Positions 15,556-25,277 of a stretch of 41,668 nucleotides of DNA are shown piece after piece. The DNA comes from Fidelibacterota bacterium. GTDB lineage: Bacteria > Fidelibacterota > Marinisomatia > SCGC-AAA003-L08 > D37C17. The notes under the pieces were generated by a model. That model was given only the letters and a program-made list of their open reading frames with translations, was not told where the DNA came from and searched no databases. Position 1 is the first letter of the stretch; each line of letters starts with the position of its first letter. Location of the stretch: assembly GCA_030747125.1 (NCBI GenBank), contig JASLLI010000003.1, positions 1 to 41,668 of the forward strand, read 5' to 3'. The translations under genes and the position numbers were made by a program.

Positions 15556-18245
15556 TTCAGTTCTGCCTGTGCTGCAGCTAATCGTGCAATGGGAACACGG
15601 AAAGGAGAACAACTCACATAATCCAGACCTGCATGTTTGAAAAATTGAATGGATGCAGGATCACCGCCATGTTCCCCGCAAATCCCAATTTTCAACTCAG
15701 GATTCGCTGATCGTCCTTTCTCCACCCCAAGCTTTACCAACCTGCCAACTCCTTCAACATCTATGGATTGGAAAGGATCGCTCGCCAATATATTCCCCTG
15801 TAGATAATGAGGCAGAAAACTGCCAATATCATCTCTTGAAAAACCATAAGTGGTTTGGGTAAGATCATTGGTTCCGAAGGAGAAAAACTGCGCTGCCTTT
15901 CCTATGTGGTCTGCAGTCATACAGGCGCGAGGTAATTCTATCATGGTTCCCACCAGATAAGGGATTTCAATATGTGTACTTTTCTGTACTTTTTTGGCTA
16001 TGGCATCAACAATGGATTTTTGATGCGTAAATTCCGATACTGTGCCCACTAGGGGAATCATAATTTCAGGATGAGGCTTAACCCCTTCCTGAATCAGTGT
16101 GGCTGCTGCATTGAAAATAGCTTCAGCCTGCATCTCAGTAATTTCAGGAAAAGATATTCCTAACCGGCAGCCTCTGTGCCCTAACATGGGGTTCGATTCA
16201 TGTAAATTTTCTATTCGACTCTTTAATGCATCCAGTGTAATATTCAACGATTCAGCCAGTTCTTTAATTTGCTCTTCATCTTGGGGCAAAAACTCATGCA
16301 ATGGCGGATCCAGAAGTCGAATAGTCACAGGATGAGGAGACATGGCTTTCAAAATTCCATAGAAATCATTCTGCTGATGAGGGAGCAGCTTTATAACCGC
16401 CTGCCTGCGTTCCTTCTCATTATGTGCCACAATCATTTCCCGCATTGCCATAATTCTGTCTGGTTCGAAAAACATATGTTCGGTACGGCAAAGACCTATC
16501 CCTTCAGCTCCGAAGTCCCTCGCTTGTTGTGCATCCTGGGGACTGTCTGCATTAGTACGAATACCTAATTTCCTCTTCCCATCTGCCATCACCATTAATT
16601 GTTGAAACCAATTATTTGTATTTAAGTCAACAGCCTTTAAAGGAATTTGCCCGGAATAAATATTTCCGTTGCTGCCGTTTAGGGTGAGCCAATCACCCTC
16701 CTTTAATGTGGTGCCATTTACAGAAAGAGATTTATCTGAGACTGAAATATTCAACTCAGAGCAGCCAACAATGCAGCATTTTCCCCATCCCCGTGCAACC
16801 AGGGCAGCATGAGAAGTCATTCCCCCTCGTGCAGTGAGAATGGCTGCAGAGGCAAACATACCATGTACATCCTCAGGCGAGGTTTCATTACGAACCAGAA
16901 TCACTGTACGCCCTTCCTTGTACCAAGATTCAGCCTCATCAGCAGAAAAGACAATTTGACCAAAAGCACCTCCGGGCCCTGCAGGAAGACCTTTAGTTAA
17001 TACAGGAGTCTGCTTTTCTATTTCAACATCCAGCGCAGGGTGCATAATTTCATCTAACTGATCAGGGCTTACGCGTAAAAGTGCTGTTTCTTCATCAATG
17101 AGATGATTTTCCACCATTTCTACCGCCATACGAACTGCCGCAGGACCGTTGCGTTTTCCTGTTCGTGTTTGCAGCATCCACAATCTGCCATGTTGAATGG
17201 TGAACTCAATATCCTGCATATCTTTATAATGGTTTTCCAGCCTGGTTCTAATTTGTAATAATTCTTTATAAATTTCAGGCATTGTCCCATCAAGGGTGGA
17301 AAGCGTTGATGCTTCATCACTTCGGCTGTTTTCATTCAGGGGATTTGGTGTTCGCAGCCCTGCAACCACATCTTCTCCCTGAGCATTGGGAAGCCATTCA
17401 CCATAAAAGGCGTTTTCACCATTGGCAGGATTCCGCGTAAAGGCAACGCCTGTTGCACAATTTGCTCCCATATTACCAAACACCATTGCCTGAACATTTA
17501 CCGCAGTTCCCCAATCATGGGGAATTTTTTCAATATTACGATAATGGACTGCCCGCTTACCATTCCAGGAGCTAAACACTGCATTAATACTGCCCCAGAG
17601 CTGCTCTCCGGCATCATCCGGGAAAGATTTCCCCAAATTTTCAGCAACTATTTTTTTAAAGTTCTCGCAAAGAATTTTGAGAGCTTTAGCAGACAAGTCT
17701 GTGTCAGCGGTAACATCCTCTTTCTCTTTAACAGAATCAAAATGATTCTCTAATTTTTCCCTGATACCCTTTCCCGGCTCCGGATCTATACCGGCAGCTT
17801 TTTCCATTACCACATCGGCGTACATGGTAATTAACCGGCGGTAGGCATCATACACAAAGCGCTCGTCTCCGGATTTTGCAATCAATCCGGGAATGGTGGC
17901 TGATGTGAGTCCAATATTGAGTACTGTTTCCATCATGCCCGGCATGGATTTGCGGGCACCGGAACGAACCGAAACCAAAAGAGGATTGTCAGCATCACCA
18001 AATTTCTGACCCATAATGGATTCTACAGAATGCAGGGCTGAAACAACTTCTGCATCCAATGAGGGAGAATAGTTGGAAGATTGTAAATATTCGGTACAAA
18101 CTTGGGTGGTTATGGTAAACCCCGGTGGTACAGGAATACCCAAAGTGGTCATTTCAGCCAGGTTTGCTCCTTTGCCGCCTAAGAGGTTTTTGTCCTTTGC
18201 AGAGCCTTCTGCATTGCCTTCACCGAAAAAGTAAACTGATTTCAC
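15552..18245 (-). CDS. ppdK: Pyruvate, phosphate dikinase
   Basis: It interconverts pyruvate, ATP and Pi with phosphoenolpyruvate, AMP and PPi in the cytoplasm. The 897 residues match the full-length enzyme. The N-terminal nucleotide-binding domain starts with LLGGKGANLAEMTTLGIPVPPGF. The phosphorylated histidine is H479 in GGMTSHAALVARG, in the swivelling central domain. The C-terminal PEP/pyruvate barrel has GLCRTEHMFF and FSFGTNDLTQTTYGFSRDD. The GTG start has AAGGA 7 bp upstream. It stands alone on its strand, with a 355 bp upstream gap, and converges on the LRR gene with a 4 bp overlap. With enolase in the same window it marks PEP metabolism. Confidence 0.97.
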   Translation of the reverse strand: MKSVYFFGEGNAEGSAKDKNLLGGKGANLAEMTTLGIPVPPGFTITTQVCTEYLQSSNYSPSLDAEVVSALHSVESIMGQKFGDADNPLLVSVRSGARKSMPGMMETVLNIGLTSATIPGLIAKSGDERFVYDAYRRLITMYADVVMEKAAGIDPEPGKGIREKLENHFDSVKEKEDVTADTDLSAKALKILCENFKKIVAENLGKSFPDDAGEQLWGSINAVFSSWNGKRAVHYRNIEKIPHDWGTAVNVQAMVFGNMGANCATGVAFTRNPANGENAFYGEWLPNAQGEDVVAGLRTPNPLNENSRSDEASTLSTLDGTMPEIYKELLQIRTRLENHYKDMQDIEFTIQHGRLWMLQTRTGKRNGPAAVRMAVEMVENHLIDEETALLRVSPDQLDEIMHPALDVEIEKQTPVLTKGLPAGPGGAFGQIVFSADEAESWYKEGRTVILVRNETSPEDVHGMFASAAILTARGGMTSHAALVARGWGKCCIVGCSELNISVSDKSLSVNGTTLKEGDWLTLNGSNGNIYSGQIPLKAVDLNTNNWFQQLMVMADGKRKLGIRTNADSPQDAQQARDFGAEGIGLCRTEHMFFEPDRIMAMREMIVAHNEKERRQAVIKLLPHQQNDFYGILKAMSPHPVTIRLLDPPLHEFLPQDEEQIKELAESLNITLDALKSRIENLHESNPMLGHRGCRLGISFPEITEMQAEAIFNAAATLIQEGVKPHPEIMIPLVGTVSEFTHQKSIVDAIAKKVQKSTHIEIPYLVGTMIELPRACMTADHIGKAAQFFSFGTNDLTQTTYGFSRDDIGSFLPHYLQGNILASDPFQSIDVEGVGRLVKLGVEKGRSANPELKIGICGEHGGDPASIQFFKHAGLDYVSCSPFRVPIARLAAAQAELN

Positions 18246-18600
18246 TGGTTTTTCCTTATTTAGTGGGGTAAAATTTGTGGAAAAATTACGGAGCTTGAGA
18301 AGTATAGAGTAAGGAGAAAGGGTAACAGTGGACAGTTAGCGATTGTTGGAAATCAGAACAGGGACAGGGTTAATTAAATTAAAAATTAAAAGTGAAAAAT
18401 TTAACCAATTTTATTTGGAGCTACTTAAAGCTATTACCTAATTCCAATTAAATGTATCTCAACTATCTTGGTTAAGGTATTTTTCTCAGGCTCATTTCCA
18501 ATGGTATTTGTGTATGATAAATACCCTGAATTATTTACCCTGGAAATATATTTTATTTTACAAATAGCTCATTCCAAAAATTCGGTGACCAGTTTCAACA
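18246..18600. other. 355 bp intergenic region upstream of ppdK
   Basis: This is the longest non-coding stretch in the window. It is AT-rich and has no ORF, tRNA or recognised riboswitch. The ppdK promoter must lie in its left part and the end of the ubiA transcript in its right part. I see no clear promoter hexamers. The only structure is the short inverted repeat listed separately. Confidence 0.6.
18503..18525. repeat. Short inverted repeat downstream of the ubiA gene
   Basis: GGTATTT and AAATACC form a perfect 7 bp inverted repeat with a 9-base loop. It lies about 75 bp past the ubiA stop on the minus strand and could end or stabilise that transcript, but no T-run follows. It could equally be chance. 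Confidence 0.3.
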
Positions 18601-19443
18601 CTATACGCCACTTGCCAAAATCACCGCCATCCCTGCAACGGTAATGATTTTAAGTCCTGATGCTGAATGGGAAAAATCATTATTTCCAGAAGTGGAAGAA
18701 AGTTTGAAAAAAATAAAATAAATGAGGGGAAGTTCCACTCCTCCTATCAATAAAAGTAAGTATGGTAGTCCATACCAACCCTCCAGCCAGGGGAAAATTG
18801 CCCCGATACATAAAAGTATTGAAACGATCCGAAGAACGCTGAGGGTGGCAGGAATTCCAAAAGTATTGGGGAAGGTGCGAAGTTGAATCTGTGTATCACC
18901 TTCCAAATCTTCAGCGTCTTTAATGAGCTCCCGAATGAAAGACAATGCCATTGCCAATAAAAAAGGAACGATCATATAGGTAATCTCTCCTGTTAAAGCA
19001 GCTTCTGTAAACAGAAACACCATTCCCAAGGCGGCTGCTACAACTAAATTACCAATGAGGGGAATGCCTTTAAACAGAGGGGTATATAAAACAAGAAGGG
19101 GGAGGACAATAATTAGCCCCATATTTCGACCAAGAGGATGTAGATAAAAAGCAGATAAAATACCCACTCCGTAAAGGACTGCCATAAACAGGACTGCTTC
19201 TGTGATTTTCATCCTGCCTGAGGGAAGTATGCGCAACGGCCGATTGATTTCATCTGTATGAATATCCAGCACATCATTTAATATATTGGATGCCCCTGCA
19301 AAACTGAGAACAACCATCGCAGTAAAGGGTAAAAGGGGAGAGCTTATTGCCTCACATAAAAAGGCAGCAATAAAAACGGATAGGAGACTTAAAATGAGAT
19401 TTAAGGGTCTGAGGATTTTAATAAAAGCTTGTAGCTTATTCAA
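18601..19443 (-). CDS. UbiA family prenyltransferase (possible geranylgeranylglyceryl-phosphate type)
   Basis: The 280-residue membrane protein has about eight to nine helices. Both Mg-diphosphate motifs are present: NDVLDIHTDEINRPLRILPSG (N56 to about 76) and KDAEDLEGD (D176, D179, D183). The family moves a prenyl chain onto an acceptor, for example in quinone, heme or lipid synthesis. The sequence style (NRPxRxLPSG and RELIKDxEDxEGD) resembles digeranylgeranylglyceryl-phosphate synthase-like UbiA proteins, which FCB bacteria are known to carry; this is inference. It starts with TTG, overlapping prmC by 4 bp (TTGA), with AGAGG 7 bp upstream. It is the last gene of the long minus-strand run. 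Confidence 0.88.
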   Translation of the reverse strand: MNKLQAFIKILRPLNLILSLLSVFIAAFLCEAISSPLLPFTAMVVLSFAGASNILNDVLDIHTDEINRPLRILPSGRMKITEAVLFMAVLYGVGILSAFYLHPLGRNMGLIIVLPLLVLYTPLFKGIPLIGNLVVAAALGMVFLFTEAALTGEITYMIVPFLLAMALSFIRELIKDAEDLEGDTQIQLRTFPNTFGIPATLSVLRIVSILLCIGAIFPWLEGWYGLPYLLLLIGGVELPLIYFIFFKLSSTSGNNDFSHSASGLKIITVAGMAVILASGV

Positions 19444-20291
19444 CTTCTCACCTCTACCACCCTGTAATCTCCCTGTAGATCTTTAAAGCTTTCTGTTTTA
19501 AGCTCTGCATTTTGAAAAATGGTTTCCACCGCGTCCTTTTGAGGATTCCCTCCAATCTCCAACAAAAGATACCCATTGGGATTTACTAATTCTCCATATT
19601 GATCAGCAAAACGGCGGTAGAAGGTGAGACCATCATTTTCATCAGTCAAAGCTACAGAGGGATCAAATTCTCTTACTTCCTTTTGCAGAGTGTCCATTTC
19701 ATTCAACCCAATATAGGGTGGATTGGAAATTACTACATCAAATTTTGAATTGAACTGTTGGGTTAAAAAGTCATGTCTCGCCAACTGAATAGTTGACATT
19801 GAAAACAATGTCATGTTTTGCTGTGCAACCTCTATGGCTTGGGAGGATATATCCGTTGCATATATTTTGTCTGCAAGATTTTCGAGAGCAGCTGTAATGG
19901 CAATACACCCCGAACCTGTACCAATTTCCAACAGGGAGGTAACTTTGCCGTTGTTTTTCAATCTGCCTATAAGTATTTCAGATTCCGGGCGGGGAGTAAG
20001 TACATGTTGGTTCACTTTAAAGTCTCTACCATAAAAAGTGCCTTTCCCAATAATGTGTTGAAAAGGTTCTCCATTGATGCGTCTCTTCATCATATTGCGT
20101 AATTTCTGGAGATCATTACCGAGAAGAATTTCCTCAAAACGCATGTATAGATCAATGCGGGTACACTTTAATATTTCACAGAGGAACCATTCCATTTCAC
20201 GGCGGGCATTACCTATACCCTTCTCTTTGAAATGATCCATTCCCCGGTTGATGAGGTCAATTATACGCAGCGGTATAGTGGCAGTTTTCAT
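19440..20291 (-). CDS. prmC: Release factor glutamine N5-methyltransferase
   Basis: It methylates the GGQ glutamine of peptide release factors, which raises termination efficiency. The 283-residue protein has an N-terminal helical domain, then the AdoMet site LLEIGTGSGCIAITAAL and the catalytic NPPYIGL (N190 to about 196). HVLTPRPESE before the methyltransferase core is also diagnostic. It follows its substrate gene prfA on the same strand, with a 125 bp gap in which I see nothing, and overlaps the ubiA gene by 4 bp. Confidence 0.96.
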   Translation of the reverse strand: MKTATIPLRIIDLINRGMDHFKEKGIGNARREMEWFLCEILKCTRIDLYMRFEEILLGNDLQKLRNMMKRRINGEPFQHIIGKGTFYGRDFKVNQHVLTPRPESEILIGRLKNNGKVTSLLEIGTGSGCIAITAALENLADKIYATDISSQAIEVAQQNMTLFSMSTIQLARHDFLTQQFNSKFDVVISNPPYIGLNEMDTLQKEVREFDPSVALTDENDGLTFYRRFADQYGELVNPNGYLLLEIGGNPQKDAVETIFQNAELKTESFKDLQGDYRVVEVRS

Positions 20292-20416
20292 GGGAGATAA
20301 TTACAATTACTTTGCTAAGCTCAGAAAGGGCAAATTTACAGGTCTATTCCACAATATGCGGTTATTCCACAAAGTAAAAATAACCAAAATCTATTAACTT
20401 TTAACTTATAACCGTT

Positions 20417-21478
20417 TTACACCGCCTCCATGGCAGCTTTCTGGTCTTCCAATTTCAGTGCTTCAATGGTTTCTGTGAGATCACCATCCATAATGTCATT
20501 GAGTTTATAGAGTGTAAGATTTATCCGGTGATCGGTGACCCTTCCCTGAGGGAAGTTATAAGTACGAATCTTGGCAGAGCGGTCCCCTGTTGAAACCATG
20601 GATTTGCGTGCATCTGCCCGTTCCTTGTGCTGTTTTTCCATTTCCACTTCATAAAGGCGGGAGCGCAACACCTTCATGGCTTTGTCCCGATTCTTATGTT
20701 GAGAGGTTTCATCCTGGCAAGTGACAACCAATCCAGTTGGATTATGTGTGATACGGATGGCAGACTCCGTCTTATTCACATGCTGACCTCCGGCACCGGA
20801 AGCACGATAAGTATCAATTTTCAAATCAGTTTCGTTTACTTCAATATCCACATCCTCTGCCTCAGGTAGAACAGCAACAGTGGCAGCACTTGTATGTACT
20901 CTTCCGCTGGACTCCGTTTCCGGTATGCGTTGTACTCTGTGAACACCGGATTCGAATTTCAATTGTCCATAAGCTCCCTCCCCGTTAATCGTAACGATGA
21001 CTTCTTTAATTCCGCCGCCTTCATTATCATGGAGAGTCATAATTTCAGTCTTCCAGCCTTGGCGTTCCGCATAGCGCAGATACATTCGATAGAGGTTTCC
21101 TGCAAAGAGGGCAGCTTCATCTCCGCCTGTCCCCGATCTGATTTCAAGGATGGTGTTTTTATCATCATCAGGGTCTTTGGGGATGAGAAGAATTTTCAGT
21201 TTTTCTTCCTGTTGAGCAATTTCTTCCCTCAGCGGACCAATTTCATCTTTCACCAGTTCCTTTAGTTCAGGGTCATCCCCATTGAGAATTTCTTCGTCTT
21301 CCCGGAGCTGGTTGAAAGTGTCAATAAACTTTTTAGCATGTTCCACCAATTCGGACATGCTGCGGTGTTCCCGTGCCATTTTAGTAAATGCTTTCATATC
21401 CTGCATGGCTTCAGGTTGACTCATGAGTTCTGCTAATTCGTCATGGCGTGCAATGACAGATTCCAATTTATCAATCAT
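20417..21478 (-). CDS. prfA: Peptide chain release factor 1
   Basis: It recognises UAA and UAG and triggers release of the finished peptide. The 353-residue protein has the GGQ motif at 230-232 ([14 protein letters not shown]). The codon-reading PxT motif is PET at 186-188 ([15 protein letters not shown]), as in many class RF1 proteins, and not the SPF of RF2. The N-terminal coiled domain is complete. Its ATG overlaps the stop of the DUF1385 gene by 4 bp, so the two are probably translationally coupled. Confidence 0.97.
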   Translation of the reverse strand: MIDKLESVIARHDELAELMSQPEAMQDMKAFTKMAREHRSMSELVEHAKKFIDTFNQLREDEEILNGDDPELKELVKDEIGPLREEIAQQEEKLKILLIPKDPDDDKNTILEIRSGTGGDEAALFAGNLYRMYLRYAERQGWKTEIMTLHDNEGGGIKEVIVTINGEGAYGQLKFESGVHRVQRIPETESSGRVHTSAATVAVLPEAEDVDIEVNETDLKIDTYRASGAGGQHVNKTESAIRITHNPTGLVVTCQDETSQHKNRDKAMKVLRSRLYEVEMEKQHKERADARKSMVSTGDRSAKIRTYNFPQGRVTDHRINLTLYKLNDIMDGDLTETIEALKLEDQKAAMEAV

Positions 21479-22449
21479 CCGATAGCCTCGGCAACATAAG
21501 ATTTTCCTGTGTAGCGTTTCATGTTATCACCAAATGCTGATTTTAATGCTTCCATAGCCACTTCCACCTGGTCATTTTCAGGTTGACGGGTAGTAATATT
21601 CTGCAGCCATAATCCAGGTTTGGACAATGCTCGAAAAAGAATATTTTCACGATGCTTTGCTGTTGCTTTCAATACTTCATATCCAAACCCTGCCACTACA
21701 GGTATGAAGGGAATGTGAATCAAAAGACGCATCCACACTTTCAGTTCATCCACCCACAACATGATGATGGAATCTAAAACGGAAAAGGAAAGAATTGCAA
21801 CAATCATTATAATGAACATGAAGCTGGTTCCACAACGGGGGTGTTGGGTTGGAAAAGTCTGAGCGGTTTCTATTTCCAAATCTTTTCCTGATTCGAAATT
21901 ATACACTGTTTTATGCTCCGCTCCATGATACTGGAACAATCGTTTCACATCTTTCATCAAAGATATGAGTGCCAGATAAGTAATAAAGAAAACCACTCTG
22001 AACATTCCTGAAATGAGATTGAAAACCAAAGCATCCTGATCTTTATCAAATAGCCAGGAAGTAAGCCCTATGGGAGCTGCAAAAAATAACCCTATGGCAA
22101 GCCCTATTGAAGCCAGGGTTAATAAAACATCTGCCAGCTTTCCTGAATTTTCAGATGAGGCTTCCGGCTCTACAATCTGTGCAGACCATTGAAGAGTTGA
22201 ATAGCCAATTTTCAGAGCTTCAAATAGTCCCACCATACCTCTCAGGACAGGTTTTTTAAATTGAGGTTTTTTTTCCAGTACGGACTGAAAGTCATGACGG
22301 TCTAATTGTATTTTTCCTTCCGGATCCCGCACCGCAGTGGCATATGCGCCGGGAACACGCATCATCACACCTTCCATTACTGCTTGTCCACCAACCAGAA
22401 TAGAAGACTGGGCAACAACCAGTCTGAGTTGTTTTAAAATAATATTCAT
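21475..22449 (-). CDS. DUF1385 family membrane protein
   Basis: The 324-residue protein matches DUF1385 (YqhQ-like). The N-terminus has [27 protein letters not shown], and further on come [32 protein letters not shown] and [16 protein letters not shown]. There are about four to five membrane helices. Its function is not established to my knowledge. The association with rho, rpmE, prfA and prmC is widely conserved, which suggests a link to translation or membrane proteostasis. The ATG has no ribosome binding site and directly follows a hairpin and T-run, so a later non-ATG start is possible. Confidence 0.9.
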   Translation of the reverse strand: MNIILKQLRLVVAQSSILVGGQAVMEGVMMRVPGAYATAVRDPEGKIQLDRHDFQSVLEKKPQFKKPVLRGMVGLFEALKIGYSTLQWSAQIVEPEASSENSGKLADVLLTLASIGLAIGLFFAAPIGLTSWLFDKDQDALVFNLISGMFRVVFFITYLALISLMKDVKRLFQYHGAEHKTVYNFESGKDLEIETAQTFPTQHPRCGTSFMFIIMIVAILSFSVLDSIIMLWVDELKVWMRLLIHIPFIPVVAGFGYEVLKATAKHRENILFRALSKPGLWLQNITTRQPENDQVEVAMEALKSAFGDNMKRYTGKSYVAEAIG

Positions 22450-22469
22450 AAAAAAAAGCGGCTCCGCTT
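22450..22469 (-). terminator. Hairpin plus T-run between rpmE and DUF1385
   Basis: On the minus strand, AAGCG-GAGC-CGCTT forms a 5 bp stem with a 4-base loop, followed by eight T residues that run straight into the ATG of the DUF1385 gene. It has the shape of a modest intrinsic terminator placed 40 bp after the rpmE stop. It may end the rho-rpmE transcript or act as an attenuator for the genes that follow. Confidence 0.5.
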
Positions 22470-22508
22470 AATTGATAACGGATACCGCCTTAATCCTATA
22501 TTCCCCTG

Positions 22509-22727
22509 CTACTGTTTAATATCTTCTTCAGTCAGGTTATACTTTTCCATATATTTTTCAATACGACCGGCAGTATCAACCAGGTTTTGTTTTCCGGTAA
22601 AATAGGGATGACACTCACTGCAGATTTCCACATTAATTTTATCCACTGTGGCTCGGGTTTCAAAAGTATGACCGCATGCACAGTGAACTTTTGCCAACTT
22701 ATAGTCCGGGTGTATTCCTTCTTTCAT
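22509..22727 (-). CDS. rpmE: 50S ribosomal protein L31 (zinc-binding form)
   Basis: The 72-residue protein is a typical L31: [28 protein letters not shown] followed by [14 protein letters not shown]. The four cysteines (CAC and CSEC) mark the zinc-containing C+ type rather than the zinc-free paralogue. A strong AGGAG stands 6 bp before the ATG. It follows the aminotransferase gene by 12 bp and precedes a hairpin/T-run. Confidence 0.96.
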   Translation of the reverse strand: MKEGIHPDYKLAKVHCACGHTFETRATVDKINVEICSECHPYFTGKQNLVDTAGRIEKYMEKYNLTEEDIKQ

Positions 22728-22739
22728 TTATTCTCCTTC

Positions 22740-23915
22740 CTACGCTAATTCTTTCAGGGTTTCTTCAAGTAAATCCAACGCACGCTTTAAATCATCATCT
22801 GAAGCGGCATAAGAGAAACGCACATGACCGTTTCCGCCAAAGGCATCACCTGCAACGGTGACGACCGCTTTTTGTTCCAGCAGGTACATGGATAAGTCAT
22901 CTGATGTACGGATTTTACGGTTATCCCCCATATACGAACTGAAATCAGGGAAAACATAAAAAGCACCGCCAGGAGAATTGCAACTTACTCCATCCATTTG
23001 GTTCATGCGATTTACAATGTAATCCCGTCTTTTTTTGAATTCCTGCCGCATATATGCAACCTCAGACTGGTCACCAGACAACGCTTCTATAGCTGCTACC
23101 TGGGAAATTGAATTAGGGCAGGAAGTACTTTGTCCCTGCAATTTTCCCATGGCCTTAATGACATTCTTGTCTCCGGCGGCATACCCAATACGCCAGCCAG
23201 TCATTGCATATGTCTTTGAGCAGGACTGAAAAGTTAATACTTTTTCACAGTCTTCTGCCAGCATTGCAGTACTCACAAAGGGACGGTCATAGGTGAGCTG
23301 TTCATAACATTCATCCGAAAATACCCAGATGCCTCTTTCCCTGGCGAGTTCCAGCACTTTCAAAACTGCCTCATCACTCCACACGCCACCTGTGGGGTTT
23401 GAAGGAGAATTGACGATTATCCCTTTGGTTCTGGAGTTCAATTTTCCTTTAAGGTCATCAAATACGGGTTCAAATTGTCGGTTAGAATCTGTCGAAACAA
23501 AAATGGGTTTTGCACCGGTGACGGAAACAAAATCGGGAAAGGACACCCAATAGGGTGCAAAAATAATCACTTCATCACCCGTTTGGAACAAAGCCTGACA
23601 GGCATTATATAAAGAATGTTTTCCCCCGCAGGAAATGAGTATTTCTTCAGGAGAATAATCCAAATCATTATCCCGTTTCATTTTGGCAGCTGCAGCTTTT
23701 TTCAAATCCATCGTACCACCGCCGGGAGTGTAGCGTGTATGTCCATCATCAATGGCTTTTTTTGCAGCCAGCCTGATATTTTCCGGGGTGGGAAAATCAG
23801 GCTCTCCAACGGATAAATTGATTACATCCACTCCCTGTGCACGCAACTCTGCAGCCTTGGCAGTCATTGCCAAAGTTGCGGAGGGAGTGATGCGTCCTAT
23901 TCTGTCTGATAACAT
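22740..23915 (-). CDS. Pyridoxal-phosphate aminotransferase, aspartate aminotransferase Ib-like
   Basis: The 391-residue fold-type I enzyme transfers amino groups between an amino acid (probably aspartate) and 2-oxoglutarate. The N-terminus MLSDRIGRITPSATLAMTAKAAELRAQG and INLSVGEPDFPTPENI are typical of the Ib subgroup. The PLP-binding lysine is in FQSCSKTYAMTGWRIGY. The cofactor-contacting SPSNPTGG and FSDECYEQL are also intact. Some Ib members also use prephenate, so that role is possible. It sits between rho and rpmE, 15 bp after the rho stop, and is probably co-transcribed with both. Confidence 0.93.
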   Translation of the reverse strand: MLSDRIGRITPSATLAMTAKAAELRAQGVDVINLSVGEPDFPTPENIRLAAKKAIDDGHTRYTPGGGTMDLKKAAAAKMKRDNDLDYSPEEILISCGGKHSLYNACQALFQTGDEVIIFAPYWVSFPDFVSVTGAKPIFVSTDSNRQFEPVFDDLKGKLNSRTKGIIVNSPSNPTGGVWSDEAVLKVLELARERGIWVFSDECYEQLTYDRPFVSTAMLAEDCEKVLTFQSCSKTYAMTGWRIGYAAGDKNVIKAMGKLQGQSTSCPNSISQVAAIEALSGDQSEVAYMRQEFKKRRDYIVNRMNQMDGVSCNSPGGAFYVFPDFSSYMGDNRKIRTSDDLSMYLLEQKAVVTVAGDAFGGNGHVRFSYAASDDDLKRALDLLEETLKELA

Positions 23916-23930
23916 GTACTCAGATGCGGA

Positions 23931-25178
23931 TTATGAACTCATAGAGTCTAAAAATTCACGATTGGATTTTGTATGATTGAGCTTTTCAAGGAGGAACTCC
24001 ATCGCTTCAACATTTGTCATTTCATCCAATAATTTTCTCAGCAGCCATACTCTGGATAGGTCTTTCCGTCCCATAAGCTTGTCTTCACGACGGGTACCGG
24101 ATCGTTTTACATCAATTGCGGGATACACCCTGCGGTCGCTGAGATCTCGATCGAGAACTAATTCCTGATTTCCAGTTCCTTTAAATTCTTCAAAGATTAC
24201 TTCATCCATGCGGCTTCCGGTATCAATGAGAGCAGTGGATACTATAGTAAGACTGCCCCCGCCTTCAACATTTCTGGCAGCACCAAAAAATCGTTTTGGT
24301 TTATGGAGAGCGTTAGAGTCCACACCACCGGTAAGAATTTTACCACTGTGAGGGATGACTGTATTATAAGCTCGTGCCAACCTCGTTAGGGAGTCTAACA
24401 ATATGACAACATCCTGACCACTTTCCACCATGCGTTTTGCTTTTTCAATCACCATTTCACTCACCTGAACATGCCTCTCAGCAGGTTCATCAAAAGTAGA
24501 ACCGATTACGACTGCATCAACAGAGCGGGACATATCGGTTACTTCTTCAGGGCGCTCATCAATAAGAAGTATGATTACCTGAATATTCGGATCGTTAGTG
24601 GTAATGGCATTCGCAATCTTTTGCAGCAATATGGTTTTTCCTGTTTTAGGCTGAGCTACGATGAGTCCTCTTTGTCCCTTACCAATAGGCGCAAGCAGGT
24701 CAATGGTTCTGGTGGAATATTCCTTTGCAGTGGTTTCTAATTTTATCGCCTCATCAGGGAACAGAGGAGTGAGGTTATCAAAATAGACAATATTCTTATT
24801 TTTTTCAGGGGAAACCGTATTAATTGTATCCACTCTGAGAAGGGCAAAAAAGCGTTCATTATCTTTGGGAGGTCTCACCTGACCTGAGATTTGGTGCCCT
24901 GTCCGCAGCTTGAATCTTTTTATCTGAGAATGGGATACATAAATGTCATCAGGTCCAGGTAGATAGCTATAATCCTGCGAGCGTAAAAAACCATAGCCGT
25001 CAGGCATGACTTCCAATACACCGGAGGCAAAAATATTGCCCTTTTTCTTTGCCTGAATTCCCAGAATTTCTTTAATCAAATCCTGTTTACGCAAGCCTGA
25101 ATATTCAGTTGCACCTAAATCGGAGGCAAATTTCTGCAATTCTTTTACAGTCAATGCCTGTAATTCACTGGTTTCCAT
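23931..25178 (-). CDS. rho: Transcription termination factor Rho
   Basis: This hexameric RNA-DNA helicase ends transcription at rut sites. The 415-residue protein has the N-terminal Rho_N region ([27 protein letters not shown]), and the RNA-binding cold-shock-like domain with [15 protein letters not shown] and [13 protein letters not shown]. The Walker A loop is AQPKTGKT (175-182), and Walker B is [16 protein letters not shown]. The C-terminus has the Q/R-loop segments SGTRREDKL. There is no large insertion of the kind seen in some phyla. AGGA lies 7 bp before the ATG. The order rho-(aminotransferase)-rpmE-DUF1385-prfA-prmC matches a conserved cluster. Confidence 0.97.
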   Translation of the reverse strand: METSELQALTVKELQKFASDLGATEYSGLRKQDLIKEILGIQAKKKGNIFASGVLEVMPDGYGFLRSQDYSYLPGPDDIYVSHSQIKRFKLRTGHQISGQVRPPKDNERFFALLRVDTINTVSPEKNKNIVYFDNLTPLFPDEAIKLETTAKEYSTRTIDLLAPIGKGQRGLIVAQPKTGKTILLQKIANAITTNDPNIQVIILLIDERPEEVTDMSRSVDAVVIGSTFDEPAERHVQVSEMVIEKAKRMVESGQDVVILLDSLTRLARAYNTVIPHSGKILTGGVDSNALHKPKRFFGAARNVEGGGSLTIVSTALIDTGSRMDEVIFEEFKGTGNQELVLDRDLSDRRVYPAIDVKRSGTRREDKLMGRKDLSRVWLLRKLLDEMTNVEAMEFLLEKLNHTKSNREFLDSMSS

Positions 25179-25241
25179 AAAATTTCCTAAGTAGTTTTAA
25201 ATTATTGTAATGAGAAAAGTTCTTGATGGATTTTCGAGGAA

Positions 25242-25258
25242 ACGGGAGCTGTCCCCGT
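25242..25258 (-). other. GC-rich hairpin between folC and rho
   Basis: ACGGG and CCCGT pair around a 7-base loop in an otherwise AT-rich 99 bp spacer. On the minus strand the stem is followed by TTCCTCG, which is not a proper T-run. It could be a weak terminator after folC or a leader structure for rho, whose mRNA leader is often regulatory. The evidence is only the inverted repeat. Confidence 0.3.
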
Positions 25259-25277
25259 GCCCAAATATAGGGCAGTT

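Noticed and set aside
16180-16200. GGGGTTCGATTC, like a tRNA T-arm
   Set aside because: It lies within conserved ppdK coding sequence and no cloverleaf surrounds it. No tRNA was found in the window.
20894-21265. 123-residue plus-strand ORF opposite prfA
   Set aside because: Antisense shadow of a conserved gene.
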